DNA from: JBELHR01 sp049606855
GTDB taxonomy: Bacteria; Bacteroidota; Bacteroidia; Flavobacteriales; Flavobacteriaceae
NCBI GenBank assembly: GCA_049606855.1
Contig: JBMYVY010000004.1
Coordinates: 1 to 64,000 of the forward strand
Length of the DNA: 64,000 nt
Direction: 5' to 3'
In this document: piece by piece, positions 7,703-15,187 of the stretch
Layout: the number at the start of each line of letters is the position of its first letter
Position numbering within the stretch: position 1 is the first letter of the stretch
The notes under the pieces: generated by a model
Told to the model about the DNA's origin: nothing
Database searches by the model: none
The model's input: the letters and a program-made list of their open reading frames with translations, nothing else
Position numbers and translations under genes: made by a program

Positions 7703-8656
7703 ATGAAAAAATACACCTTTACGGAGAAAAAAGATACGCGATCAGGTTTTGGAGCTGGTTTAGCCGAACTAGGAAAAACCAATCCAGATGTTGTAGCACT
7801 TTGTGCAGACCTTATCGGGTCCTTAAAAATGGATGAATTCAAAAAGAACCACCCAGAACGCTTTTTTCAAGTAGGTATTGCAGAAGCCAATATGATTGGA
7901 ATAGCAGCAGGAATGACCATTGGAGGGAAAATTCCATTCACCGGAACCTTTGCTAACTTTTCAACAGGTAGAGTTTATGATCAAATTAGACAATCTGTTG
8001 CTTATTCTGATAAGAATGTAAAAATTTGCGCATCTCATGCAGGGTTAACCCTTGGGGAGGATGGAGCAACTCACCAAATCCTTGAGGATATTGGATTGAT
8101 GAAAATGCTTCCAGGAATGACCGTGATTAATACCTGTGATTACAATCAGACTAAAGCAGCCACAATTGCTATAGCAGATCACGAAGGTCCAGTTTATTTG
8201 AGGTTTGGTAGACCTGCAGTTCCAATTTTTACTCCAGCGGATCAAAAATTTGAAATAGGAAAAGGGGTTCAGCTAACCGAGGGAAAAGATGTAACTATCG
8301 TAGCAACTGGACATCTTGTTTGGGAAGCTTTAGAGGCCTCTCAGCACTTGTTAGAATTAGGAATTGAAGCTGAGGTTATAAATATTCATACCATTAAACC
8401 ACTGGATGAAGAAATTATACTTAAATCCGTTGCGAAAACAGGTTGTATAGTTACTGCAGAAGAACATAATGTATTAGGTGGTCTTGGAGAAAGCGTTTCT
8501 AGGGTGCTCGCCTTAAACAACCCTATTCCTCAAGAATTTGTTGCAGTAAATGACAGTTTTGGAGAATCAGGTACCCCTGCTCAACTTATGGAAAAATATG
8601 GTCTTAATGACAAAGCCATTATTCGCGCAGTAGAAAAAGTAGTTAGAAGAAAATAA
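7703..8656 (+). CDS. Transketolase C-terminal half (pyrimidine-binding plus C-terminal domains)
   Basis: A 317-residue protein covering the second half of a transketolase/DXP-synthase: the TPP pyrimidine-binding domain with GIAEANMIGIAAGMT (the Glu that activates TPP, about residue 61) and THQILEDIGLM, then the transketolase C-terminal domain with AEEHNVLGGLGE. It lacks the diphosphate-binding (GDG) domain, so it must pair with a separate N-terminal subunit, as in split transketolases of many Bacteroidota. The N-terminal subunit is not adjacent nor in this window. Role: pentose-phosphate pathway carbon transfer. Own promoter upstream and terminator downstream make it monocistronic. Confidence 0.9.
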   Translation: MKKYTFTEKKDTRSGFGAGLAELGKTNPDVVALCADLIGSLKMDEFKKNHPERFFQVGIAEANMIGIAAGMTIGGKIPFTGTFANFSTGRVYDQIRQSVAYSDKNVKICASHAGLTLGEDGATHQILEDIGLMKMLPGMTVINTCDYNQTKAATIAIADHEGPVYLRFGRPAVPIFTPADQKFEIGKGVQLTEGKDVTIVATGHLVWEALEASQHLLELGIEAEVINIHTIKPLDEEIILKSVAKTGCIVTAEEHNVLGGLGESVSRVLALNNPIPQEFVAVNDSFGESGTPAQLMEKYGLNDKAIIRAVEKVVRRK

Positions 8657-8678
8657 TTGGATAACACAATATTGATCA

Positions 8679-8711
8679 AAAAAAGGCTTTCTGATATGGA
8701 AAGCCTTTTTT
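8679..8711. terminator. Bidirectional intrinsic terminator
   Basis: AAAAGGCTTTC (8681-8691), 7-base loop, GAAAGCCTTTT, then T-run; A-run on the left side allows it to serve the convergent FKBP gene as well. Confidence 0.85.
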
Positions 8712-8729
8712 AATTTATCACTCTTAATC

Positions 8730-9458
8730 CTAAGGATTATCTCGATCTAAATAGTCTGGAACCCCATCTCCATCCGTATCATCGTCTGTCAAATCTCTAT
8801 TCCCATTGACATCCTCATCTTTAGACAAGGTACCGTCTAGGTCATGGTCTCTATAATACACCATTTTTAGTTCAACCTCGAAAATTAAATTTGAATTTTC
8901 TGGAATTCCTCCTACAATATTATTTTGATAAGCCAGTCCTGAAGGAATAAACAAATACCCATGACCTGTATTTTCAAAGGCCAATGGCTCATCCGGCACA
9001 GATATATTGTCTCCTGATTTAAAATGAGTAAATCCATATGACCAACCTTTAATTACAGCATCTAATTGGAACCAAATATTATCATTGGCATCAAAACCAC
9101 TTCCTGTGCTCAAAAGTGTACCACTATATTTGGTAAATACAGAATCAACTGTAGATGGACTATCATTTGCTCCTTCATTCAAAGTCAAATAGTACAATTT
9201 ATAATCAATATCATTCTCAACAATATCATCAATTCCCATACGGCTATCATCGTATAAGGAAGGGCTTGAAGTAGACTCCAAGGTATCAATTGTCTCAGTC
9301 TCATCATTGTAATAATGACTTTGTAAATACGTTACCAAAGCTTCATCATCTATTATCGCTTGTTGTACCGGATCATGCGGTTCCTCGTCATCATTATTGC
9401 AAGCTGTATAAACCACTGCAAGCAAAGCCAAAGCCAATAATCTATTTAAATATTTCAT
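8730..9458 (-). CDS. FKBP-type peptidyl-prolyl isomerase lipoprotein with calcium-binding-like tail
   Basis: A 242-residue protein with a lipoprotein signal (VYTAC, Cys20). The middle (about 85-205) resembles an FKBP domain as found in the gliding-associated PPIases of Flavobacteriia: GFDANDNIWFQLDAVIKGW, GYLFIPSGLAYQN and NLIFEVELKMV, matching the conserved 'fiPs.laYG' and 'l.F.veL' FKBP blocks. Some active-site aromatic residues are not conserved to the eye. After it comes an Asp-rich tail (about 207-242) with DHDLDGTLSKDEDVNG and DDDTDGDGVPDYLD, i.e. thrombospondin type 3/EF-hand-like Ca2+ loops. Likely outer membrane or periplasmic foldase. Confidence 0.75.
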   Translation of the reverse strand: MKYLNRLLALALLAVVYTACNNDDEEPHDPVQQAIIDDEALVTYLQSHYYNDETETIDTLESTSSPSLYDDSRMGIDDIVENDIDYKLYYLTLNEGANDSPSTVDSVFTKYSGTLLSTGSGFDANDNIWFQLDAVIKGWSYGFTHFKSGDNISVPDEPLAFENTGHGYLFIPSGLAYQNNIVGGIPENSNLIFEVELKMVYYRDHDLDGTLSKDEDVNGNRDLTDDDTDGDGVPDYLDRDNP

Positions 9459-9469
9459 CTAAGTCAAAT

Positions 9470-9503
9470 TTTGAGCCGGCAAGGTACAATTTTCCTATAT
9501 TTG
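9470..9503 (+). promoter_or_regulatory. Promoter of the S4-domain gene
   Basis: TTTG (9470-9473) - 22 bp - TATATTTG (9496-9503), 26 bp before ATG 9530. It shows that the long in-frame extension back to 9290 (through the opposite-strand FKBP gene) is not translated. Confidence 0.65.
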
Positions 9504-9529
9504 TGAAAAGTGAATTCTATTATTTTCTT

Positions 9530-9907
9530 ATGAGAATTGATAAATATTTATGGGCCATAAGAGCATTTAAAACTCGTAATCAAGCAGCTGAGGCATGCAA
9601 GAAGGGTCATGTGAAAATAAATGATGTAAATTCCAAAGCTTCCAAAGAGGTTTTTGGAGGTGAACAGGTGGTTTACAGAAAAAATCAAATATACCATACT
9701 CTAGAGGTTCTCGATACCCCAAAAAGCAGAGTCGGTGCGAAATTAGTTCCACAATATATGAAAGATAAAACTCCAGTTGAGGAACTCAAGCGTTTAGAAT
9801 TAGTAAAGTATTCGAGCGATTATTATAGAAATAAAGGAGAAGGAAGACCGACAAAAAAAGACCGAAGAGATATAGACGATTATTTTTGGGATCAAGATGA
9901 TGAATAA
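9530..9907 (+). CDS. RNA-binding S4 domain protein (HslR/Hsp15-like)
   Basis: A 125-residue basic protein starting with a canonical S4 domain: MRIDKYLWAIRAFKTR, ACKKGHVKIND and then GEQVVYRK (about 1-57), followed by a basic C-terminal extension ending in DDYFWDQDDE. This is the HslR/Hsp15 layout, a protein that in E. coli recycles free 50S subunits carrying nascent chains. The start at 9530 gives the standard S4 N-terminus and agrees with the promoter at 9470-9503. The methyltransferase gene begins inside its last codons (11 bp overlap). Confidence 0.88.
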   Translation: MRIDKYLWAIRAFKTRNQAAEACKKGHVKINDVNSKASKEVFGGEQVVYRKNQIYHTLEVLDTPKSRVGAKLVPQYMKDKTPVEELKRLELVKYSSDYYRNKGEGRPTKKDRRDIDDYFWDQDDE

Positions 9908-10469
9908 TTACAATTGGGAACAACGCTATCAGGATAAGAACACCCCATGGACATTAAACCAGGTCTCTCCACCCATAAAATCCTATTTTGATCAAAAAAA
10001 ATTTAAAGGAAAAATTCTAATTCCTGGCTGTGGAATGGGTTTTGAAGCTCAGTACCTTAATGAACTTGGTCATGAGGTTTATATACTCGACATCTCCAAC
10101 GCTGCGATAAAAGAATTTAAACTGAAATTTCCCGGTTTCCCTGAAGATAATATCTTTTGTCAAGATTTCTTTAATCACGAACTCAAATACGACCTCATAC
10201 TTGAACAAACTTTTTTTTGCGCTTTACCACCTGAGCTAAGAAAAAATTATGTTGAACACATCAGCGCTCTTCTAAATAAAAATGGACGGCTTATGGGGCT
10301 TTTATTTGAAGGCACAGGTAATGAAGGTGGACCTCCCTTTAAACTGCCAAAGTATACTTATAAAGAATTATTCAAAAACGATTTCAAAATCAAAAAAATT
10401 GAGCCTTGTTATAATTCAATAAAACCGCGTCAAGGAAGTGAATTGTTTTTTATATTTGATAAAATTTAA
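9897..10469 (+). CDS. TPMT-family SAM-dependent methyltransferase
   Basis: A 190-residue Rossmann methyltransferase of the thiopurine S-methyltransferase superfamily: N-terminal WEQRYQDKNTPW, the SAM-binding PGCGMGFE (43-50), ILDIS, and the family-specific EQTFFCALPPELR segment (about 102-114). TPMT members methylate sulfur, selenium, tellurium or halide acceptors; the native substrate in flavobacteria is unknown. Two ATGs (9897 and 9900) are possible. It is coupled to the S4 gene and is followed after 3 bp by the phosphoribosyltransferase, suggesting one operon. Confidence 0.85.
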   Translation: MMNNYNWEQRYQDKNTPWTLNQVSPPIKSYFDQKKFKGKILIPGCGMGFEAQYLNELGHEVYILDISNAAIKEFKLKFPGFPEDNIFCQDFFNHELKYDLILEQTFFCALPPELRKNYVEHISALLNKNGRLMGLLFEGTGNEGGPPFKLPKYTYKELFKNDFKIKKIEPCYNSIKPRQGSELFFIFDKI

Positions 10470-10472
10470 ACC

Positions 10473-10970
10473 ATGGAGCAAATTATTCTTAACCAAACCC
10501 AAGTTGATCAAAAGTGTTTGAGAATTGCCTATCAAATTCTTGAGACTAATATGGAAAATGCCAAGATTTACCTTATTGGTATCAATGGAAACGGCTTTTT
10601 ATTTGCTCAAAAATTAAGTGAGGTTTTAAAAGGAATTTGCGACAAAGAAATTCTTTTAGGCGAATTAACTCTAAACAAAAAGAACCCATTAGAGGAGGCT
10701 TCAAGTAGTATCGAATTATCTGATTTAAAAAATAATGCCCTCATTTTAATTGATGATGTTTTGCAATCTGGAACCACTTTAATGTACGGGGTGCGCTACT
10801 TTCTTTCCGTGCCATTAGCAAATTTCAAAACGGCAGTTTTAGTTGATAGAAACCATAAAAAATATCCTGTGAAAGCAGATTTTAAAGGCTTGTCACTATC
10901 GACATCTAATCATTCCAATGTAGAAGTAAGATTTGATTATCCTAATGCTCAGGCAATTCTTTTACAATAA
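10473..10970 (+). CDS. Phosphoribosyltransferase family protein (PyrR-like)
   Basis: A 165-residue type I phosphoribosyltransferase. The PRPP-binding loop LILIDDVLQSGTTL (90-103) is canonical, with the two acidic residues followed by the SGTT turn. The N-terminal part (IGINGNGFLFAQKL) fits the PPi loop region of the PyrR/hypoxanthine family. It could salvage a nucleobase (uracil in PyrR-type enzymes); RNA-binding attenuator function as in Bacillus PyrR is not claimed. The end overlaps aroK by 29 bp convergently. Confidence 0.8.
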   Translation: MEQIILNQTQVDQKCLRIAYQILETNMENAKIYLIGINGNGFLFAQKLSEVLKGICDKEILLGELTLNKKNPLEEASSSIELSDLKNNALILIDDVLQSGTTLMYGVRYFLSVPLANFKTAVLVDRNHKKYPVKADFKGLSLSTSNHSNVEVRFDYPNAQAILLQ

Positions 10971-11460
10971 GATTCGTACATTCTTCTTCTGATAAATTAT
11001 TGACGTCAATAACAATTTGGGATTTTTGATAAAAATTTTGCCTTTCAAACAAATGTTTACCAATAAACTCCCCTAAATCAGCGTTGTTTATTCTGGAAAT
11101 CAAAGGACGACTCTGGCGGTTAACACTTAATCTCTTTAATAAAGTCGGGACATTAGCTCTTAAGTAGACGCTAGTAAAAGCGTTGTTTATGACCTCCATG
11201 TTATTACCATAAACAGGAGTTCCTCCACCAACTGACAAAATCATTGGCCTAGATTCATTACAAATTTGATCAAGGTAAAATCTTTCTTTTTTTCTGAAAT
11301 AAATCTCACCTTTTAGTTCAAATATTTCAGAAATACTTCTCCCTTCTTCATCTTCTATATAATTATCTAAATCTATTAAAGGCAATTTCAATCGTTCTGC
11401 TAAAAGTACACCAACAGTAGATTTACCGGAGCCCATATAGCCAATAAGTGCTATTTTCAT
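10942..11460 (-). CDS. aroK: Shikimate kinase
   Basis: A 172-residue P-loop kinase: Walker A GYMGSGKST (7-15), the shikimate/Mg site aspartates in LIDLDNYIE (D30, D32), the substrate-binding FRKKE and the glycine-rich SVGGGTP motif (about 86-92), and the LID arginine in RQSRPLI. Catalyses ATP-dependent 3-phosphorylation of shikimate in chorismate synthesis. Full family length; ATG at 11460. Convergent overlap with the phosphoribosyltransferase gene. Confidence 0.95.
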   Translation of the reverse strand: MKIALIGYMGSGKSTVGVLLAERLKLPLIDLDNYIEDEEGRSISEIFELKGEIYFRKKERFYLDQICNESRPMILSVGGGTPVYGNNMEVINNAFTSVYLRANVPTLLKRLSVNRQSRPLISRINNADLGEFIGKHLFERQNFYQKSQIVIDVNNLSEEECTNLIVKELPEH

Positions 11461-11496
11461 AATCTGATTTTACTCGATAAAATTAATTAATAATTT

Positions 11497-11528
11497 TTTG
11501 TCGACATTGATTTAAGGTAGTATATTTG
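11497..11528 (+). promoter_or_regulatory. Promoter of the tRNA operon
   Basis: TTTTG ending at 11500, 20 bp spacer, TATATTTG (11521-11528), 17 bp before the tRNA-Lys 5' end. Confidence 0.75.
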
Positions 11529-11545
11529 CAAAAGTTTTTACTAAT

Positions 11546-11618
11546 GACCGGGTAGCTCAGTTGGTAGAGCATCTCCCTTTTAAGGAGAGGGTCCTGGGTT
11601 CGAGCCCCAGCCCGGTCA
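11546..11618 (+). tRNA. tRNA-Lys (anticodon TTT)
   Basis: A 73-nt cloverleaf: acceptor GACCGGG/CCCGGTC, D arm GCTC...GAGC, anticodon stem TCTCC/GGAGA around loop CTTTTAA (anticodon TTT), T arm CTGGG-TTCGAGC-CCCAG, discriminator A. CCA is not encoded. Confidence 0.97.
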
Positions 11619-11622
11619 CAAA

Positions 11623-11650
11623 AACTTCTCGTTTTGAGAGGTTTTTTTTT
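11623..11650 (+). terminator. Possible intrinsic terminator between the two tRNAs
   Basis: ACTTCTC / GAGAGGT stem (one G-T pair) with a short loop, followed by nine to ten T. It would end part of the transcripts after tRNA-Lys, or serve as a processing hairpin if both tRNAs share the upstream promoter. Confidence 0.6.
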
Positions 11651-11734
11651 GCACACATGGCGGAATTGGTAGACGCGCGGGCTTGAGGGGCTCGTGTCCG
11701 TAAGGACGTGCAGGTTCAAGTCCTGTTGTGTGCA
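11651..11734 (+). tRNA. tRNA-Leu (anticodon GAG)
   Basis: An 84-nt class II tRNA: acceptor GCACACA/TGTGTGC, D arm with AATTGGTAGAC, anticodon stem CGGGC/GCTCG around loop TTGAGGG (anticodon GAG), long variable arm GTCCGTAAGGAC, T arm with GGTTCAAGTCC, discriminator A. CCA not encoded. Confidence 0.96.
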
Positions 11735-11741
11735 CAAAAAA

Positions 11742-11771
11742 AAAGACTCAGTTAAGCTGAGTCTTTTTTTA
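11742..11771. terminator. Intrinsic terminator after tRNA-Leu, usable from both sides
   Basis: Perfect stem AAAGACTCAG (11742-11751) / CTGAGTCTTT (11757-11766), 5-base loop, T-run after and A-run before; it also ends the convergent small lipoprotein gene. Confidence 0.88.
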
Positions 11772-12032
11772 TTTATATAACCATTCCGAGCCATCGATAT
11801 CTTGAATCATGGTGGAAAAGTGCTTTTCACTATTAAAGGTTCGCCTCAATTTAATGATTTTAGGGAGTTCCAAATCACCGTATGGAGTTTGTTCGTATGG
11901 ATCTATTAATTTATGAAAACTGTCTATCTGCACTTCCGAAATTTTAACAGAAACCAGCTTTGCTTTCGGCTTAGGATTACAAGATCCCAAAACAAAAATC
12001 ATCAACAACATTAACTCCAATACCTTCCTCAT
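11769..12032 (-). CDS. Small putative lipoprotein, 87 aa
   Basis: Starts with a short hydrophobic signal and a lipobox ending at Cys18 (VLGSC). The rest is a short mixed alpha/beta segment (IKLRRTFNSEKHFSTMIQDI) with no recognisable family. ATG at 12032; no good promoter seen. The stop lies at the edge of the shared terminator. Probably a real exported protein because signal peptide, stop and terminator agree, but function is unknown. Confidence 0.6.
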   Translation of the reverse strand: MRKVLELMLLMIFVLGSCNPKPKAKLVSVKISEVQIDSFHKLIDPYEQTPYGDLELPKIIKLRRTFNSEKHFSTMIQDIDGSEWLYK

Positions 12033-12134
12033 AGAATATGATACATGTAAAAATTATGCCAAAATTTATACTTTTCAAATTTTATGTTTTTTTTCACTAA
12101 TATTTTAAACTAACTTGCCCGAAAATTGATTTTA

Positions 12135-12932
12135 ATGCACCGCTTAAGAATTATAATTCTCACAATATTTAGCCTTACTTTAAGCCTCACATCTTTTGCA
12201 CAAACCAAAGAGCTTAAGGGACAAATTCTATCAAATGCAGATAGGAGTCCGATGATGGGATCTCATATAATCAACCTTAATTCGGTTAGAGGTGCTACTA
12301 CAGATGATGATGGGCAATTTTCAATTGAAACTCAAGTAAATGACACGATTATGGTGTCGTATGTGGGTTTTCAAACTATTAAATTGAAAATTACTGAAGA
12401 TTTACTAAAAGGGAATGAACTTGAAATTGTTCTTTATGAAAGAACGGAAAGCTTGGATGAGACTGTGGTGAATTCACACGACTTAATTGGGGTTTTGGAA
12501 ATCGATATTAAAAGTTCGCCAAGAAACGAATATAACCGAATTCACATCGATGGATTGCCGCAACTCTATGAAATTGGGGCTCCAAAAAGTTCAAAATTCA
12601 AATCACCTATAGATGCTGTATTCAACCCAGTTGATTATATGTATAATATGTTTGGGAAAAAACCTAAGCAATTGGATAAGCTGAAAACCTTGAGAAAGGA
12701 AGATGAAATGCGTGATATTTTGGCAGATAAATATGACCGTGAATTACTCTTAGAATATCTAAGCATGAACAGTGTTCAATTAGATCGTTTACTTGACGAT
12801 TGTAAATATTCTGATTATTTCATTGCAGAAGCCAGTGACCTTCAGTTACTTGAAGCTTTGCTTGAATGTTATGAAAACTACAAGGCAATACAAACGGGTT
12901 CAATAAATAGAGATGCTCTCCCAGAAAACTAA
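12135..12932 (+). CDS. Secreted protein with carboxypeptidase-regulatory-like (CarboxypepD_reg) domain
   Basis: A 265-residue protein with a signal peptide (about 1-22, ending SFAQ) followed by the beta-sandwich seen at the N-terminus of SusC proteins: LKGQILSNADRSPMMGSHI, GATTDDDGQFSI and ISYVGF-like VSYVGFQT, up to about residue 105. The remainder (about 110-265) is polar and helical without a recognised family. There is no TonB barrel. ATG 12135 is preferred to TTG 12126. rlmF begins 20 bp before its end, so the two are co-expressed. Confidence 0.75.
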   Translation: MHRLRIIILTIFSLTLSLTSFAQTKELKGQILSNADRSPMMGSHIINLNSVRGATTDDDGQFSIETQVNDTIMVSYVGFQTIKLKITEDLLKGNELEIVLYERTESLDETVVNSHDLIGVLEIDIKSSPRNEYNRIHIDGLPQLYEIGAPKSSKFKSPIDAVFNPVDYMYNMFGKKPKQLDKLKTLRKEDEMRDILADKYDRELLLEYLSMNSVQLDRLLDDCKYSDYFIAEASDLQLLEALLECYENYKAIQTGSINRDALPEN

Positions 12933-13752
12933 TGATCAAATCTATGATCTAAAAAAGCTTATTTCCATCAAGCCGGAACTCTCAGAATTTGTGTCCGAGA
13001 ATTTCCAGAGGATTGATCTGAAATCCACAAAAGCGGTCAGATTGTTAAATCAGGCTTTGGTACTTGATAAGTTGAAAATAGCCTACTGGGACTTTCCAGA
13101 AGATAATCTTGTTCCTCCTTACCCAAGCAGATTAGAATACTTAAAATTGCTCAATGACGGAATTTCAGAATCGATTAATAAGGTTTTGGACATAGGAACT
13201 GGTGCTACATTAATTTACCCGCTTATCGGCGCTAAATTATTCAAATGGAACTTTGTTGGTGTAGATACAGATCAAGACAGTTTAGATTCAGCCCAAAACA
13301 TCATAGACCAGAATAAACTCAATAATTATATTCAATTAAGATTGCAAACAAAGCCTTATGCAGTTTTGAATAATATTATTCTTCATCAAGATCAATTTGA
13401 CCTGGTAATTTGCAACCCTCCCTTTTATGAAAGTATGGAGGATGCAAGCAAAAATTTTAAAAAAAAATCAAAGTTTACAGGTGAAAACACCCTTTTTAAA
13501 GGGACAAAAAATGAACTAGTTTATGAAAAAGGTGGTGAGCTAGGCTTCTTAAAAACCTATATAAGAGAAAGTAAGTTTTATGGCTTGCAATGCAACTATT
13601 TCTCGAGTCTAGTCTCTAAAAAAGAATTTCTACGCCCTTTGAAAGTACTCATCAAAAAACAAGGAGCAACAGCAACTCAAACCAAACTATCAACCAAAAA
13701 CAAAACTCACTATATTTTAACCTGGACCTATAGTGTAAAAAGTAAAAAATAG
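12913..13752 (+). CDS. rlmF: 23S rRNA (adenine1618-N6)-methyltransferase
   Basis: A 279-residue Rossmann methyltransferase: DIGTGA (93-98) for SAM, GVDTD (116-120), and the N6-adenine motif NPPF (168-171) followed by YESME as in RlmF/YbiN. The RlmF-specific PYPSRLEYL and GGELGFL blocks are present. It methylates A1618 of 23S rRNA. ATG 12913 overlaps the upstream gene by 20 bp. Family length about 280-300 agrees. Confidence 0.92.
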   Translation: MLSQKTNDQIYDLKKLISIKPELSEFVSENFQRIDLKSTKAVRLLNQALVLDKLKIAYWDFPEDNLVPPYPSRLEYLKLLNDGISESINKVLDIGTGATLIYPLIGAKLFKWNFVGVDTDQDSLDSAQNIIDQNKLNNYIQLRLQTKPYAVLNNIILHQDQFDLVICNPPFYESMEDASKNFKKKSKFTGENTLFKGTKNELVYEKGGELGFLKTYIRESKFYGLQCNYFSSLVSKKEFLRPLKVLIKKQGATATQTKLSTKNKTHYILTWTYSVKSKK

Positions 13753-13783
13753 TTGAAGTCATCGTCATTATATTGTATCTTAG
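13753..13783 (+). promoter_or_regulatory. Promoter of the Nudix-like regulator gene
   Basis: TTG (13753-13755) - 20 bp - TATCTTAG (13776-13783; one mismatch to TAnnTTTG). The ATG is at 13791, seven bases after the box, so the mRNA would have a leader of only about four bases. Confidence 0.5.
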
Positions 13784-13790
13784 TAGAGGT

Positions 13791-14558
13791 ATGAGAGATA
13801 TAGAAAAAATACTTTCCAATAATATTGATCGGTTAATGCCCGGAATTTCAACAACTTCAGTTGTTTTTGGATTTAGTGAGGGTAAAATTCATGTTCTTGT
13901 TAGTAAACTCAAGGAAATGAATTTGTGGATGATTCCTACTGGATATGTATTTGAAGACGAAAATCTAAATGATGCTGCCAAGCGTATATTGAACGATCGA
14001 ATTGTTGTTAAAGAAAAATTCATTGATCAATTTTACACTTTTGGGCAACTTAATAGAGCCACAAGTAAAGAAGAAAATTTTGTTCTTTTCTCTAGGTTTC
14101 TCAAAAATAAAAAGATTGAAAATTGGTTTAATCAACGTTTTATAAGTGTTGGATTTCTAGTTATGGTTCGCATGGAAGATTGTGAATTAAAACTGGATAC
14201 TTTTAGCGATGATGTCAAATGGGTTCCAGTTGATAAACTGCCCAATTTAATTTTTGACAATAAGGATTTAATAGAATATGCGCTGAATTACATGAAACTT
14301 AGGGCTTCTCACCTTCCCATAGCAAGATACTTATTGAATCCCAAATTTACCATGAAAGAGATTCAACATTTATACGAACAACTCTTTAATAAAAAAGCGG
14401 ATCGCGGGAATTTTCAAAAGAGAATTTTGAAACTTGATATTTTAAATCGTCATGAAAAACAAATGACAGGAAATGCTCATAGAGCTCCGTATCTCTATTC
14501 TTTCAATGAAAAACGTTACAAACTTTACAAGATCAACAATCAAGACATTATGGGCTAA
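13791..14558 (+). CDS. NrtR-type transcriptional regulator (degenerate Nudix domain + winged helix)
   Basis: A 255-residue two-domain protein. Residues about 15-150 form a Nudix fold (TTSVVFGFSEGKIHVLV; Nudix-box region WMIPTGYVFEDENLNDAAKRIL), but the box lacks the REuxEE catalytic core, so hydrolase activity is unlikely and the domain probably senses a nucleotide sugar or other ligand. Residues about 165-255 resemble the C-terminal winged helix of NrtR/AraR-type regulators (FTMKEIQHLYEQLFNKK, NFQKRILKLDIL). Such regulators control sugar or NAD genes in Bacteroidota. ATG 13791 is chosen over TTG 13773, which lies in the promoter. Its stop overlaps the next start (TAATG). Confidence 0.8.
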   Translation: MRDIEKILSNNIDRLMPGISTTSVVFGFSEGKIHVLVSKLKEMNLWMIPTGYVFEDENLNDAAKRILNDRIVVKEKFIDQFYTFGQLNRATSKEENFVLFSRFLKNKKIENWFNQRFISVGFLVMVRMEDCELKLDTFSDDVKWVPVDKLPNLIFDNKDLIEYALNYMKLRASHLPIARYLLNPKFTMKEIQHLYEQLFNKKADRGNFQKRILKLDILNRHEKQMTGNAHRAPYLYSFNEKRYKLYKINNQDIMG

Positions 14559-15187
14559 TGTACAGTACTAGAGAGGAAAAGGCAAATATTATATCTCATG
14601 GATTTGGTTTCATTTTATTTTTGACTTTAGGCCTTATTCTAGTTGCGCAATTAGATTATCACAATTGGGTACAGATAATATCAGGATGGACCTATACTTT
14701 GAGCTTATTAATACTTTATGCGGCCTCTACGCTATATCATATGGCTCCAGGGAATTCTTTAAAGCGCTCGCGGTTACGAATTTTTGACCATTCTGCTATC
14801 TATGTTTTAATTGCGGGTTCATATACTCCATTTTGCCTTATTGGGCTGGGAGATCCCGTGGGATATAAGGTCATTATAATAGTTTGGGGCATCGCGATAA
14901 TCGGAGTGGTTCTCAAATTATTTTTCACTGGAAAATTTGACCGATTATCTACTCTACTCTACCTATTTATGGGATGGTTTGTTGTTCTCTATTGGCCTGA
15001 TTTAAATGAGTCATTATCAACAGAGTCCATAAACCTATTAATTTTAGGGGGGATATTTTATAGTATTGGAGCTGTTTTGTACGCAATTCCAAAACTTCCT
15101 TTTAACCACGCAATATTTCACATTTTCGTTTTGGCCGGAAGTCTTACTCACTTTTACGCCATTTATAAAACAATCTTTTTATTCTAA
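14558..15187 (+). CDS. PAQR/hemolysin III family membrane protein
   Basis: A 209-residue protein with seven membrane helices. The family motifs are visible: EEKANIISHGFGF near the N-terminus, STLYHMAP (about 57-64) with the Ser/His pair, FDHSAIYVLIAGSYTPF (about 76-92), and the C-terminal FNHAIFHIFVLAGSLTHF with two His residues that form the zinc site with the earlier His/Asp. PAQR/HlyIII proteins are inner-membrane proteins, possibly lipid hydrolases (ceramidase-like); the name hemolysin is historical. Translationally coupled to the Nudix regulator (1-bp overlap). Confidence 0.87.
   Translation: MYSTREEKANIISHGFGFILFLTLGLILVAQLDYHNWVQIISGWTYTLSLLILYAASTLYHMAPGNSLKRSRLRIFDHSAIYVLIAGSYTPFCLIGLGDPVGYKVIIIVWGIAIIGVVLKLFFTGKFDRLSTLLYLFMGWFVVLYWPDLNESLSTESINLLILGGIFYSIGAVLYAIPKLPFNHAIFHIFVLAGSLTHFYAIYKTIFLF

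Noticed and set aside
9290..9529. Long N-terminal extension of the S4-domain gene
   Set aside because: It lies on the opposite strand of the FKBP gene and upstream of a clear promoter (9470-9503); the S4 domain begins at ATG 9530.
10451..10458. TATATTTG before the phosphoribosyltransferase gene
   Set aside because: It lies in the coding end of the methyltransferase and has no -33 TTG at 18-22 bp; co-transcription from upstream explains the gene.
11483..11794. A 103-codon open frame on the minus strand with GARTQDPLLKRE-like sequence
   Set aside because: It runs antisense through tRNA-Lys, tRNA-Leu and their terminators. Such proteins are a well-known false annotation arising from reverse-strand tRNA sequence.
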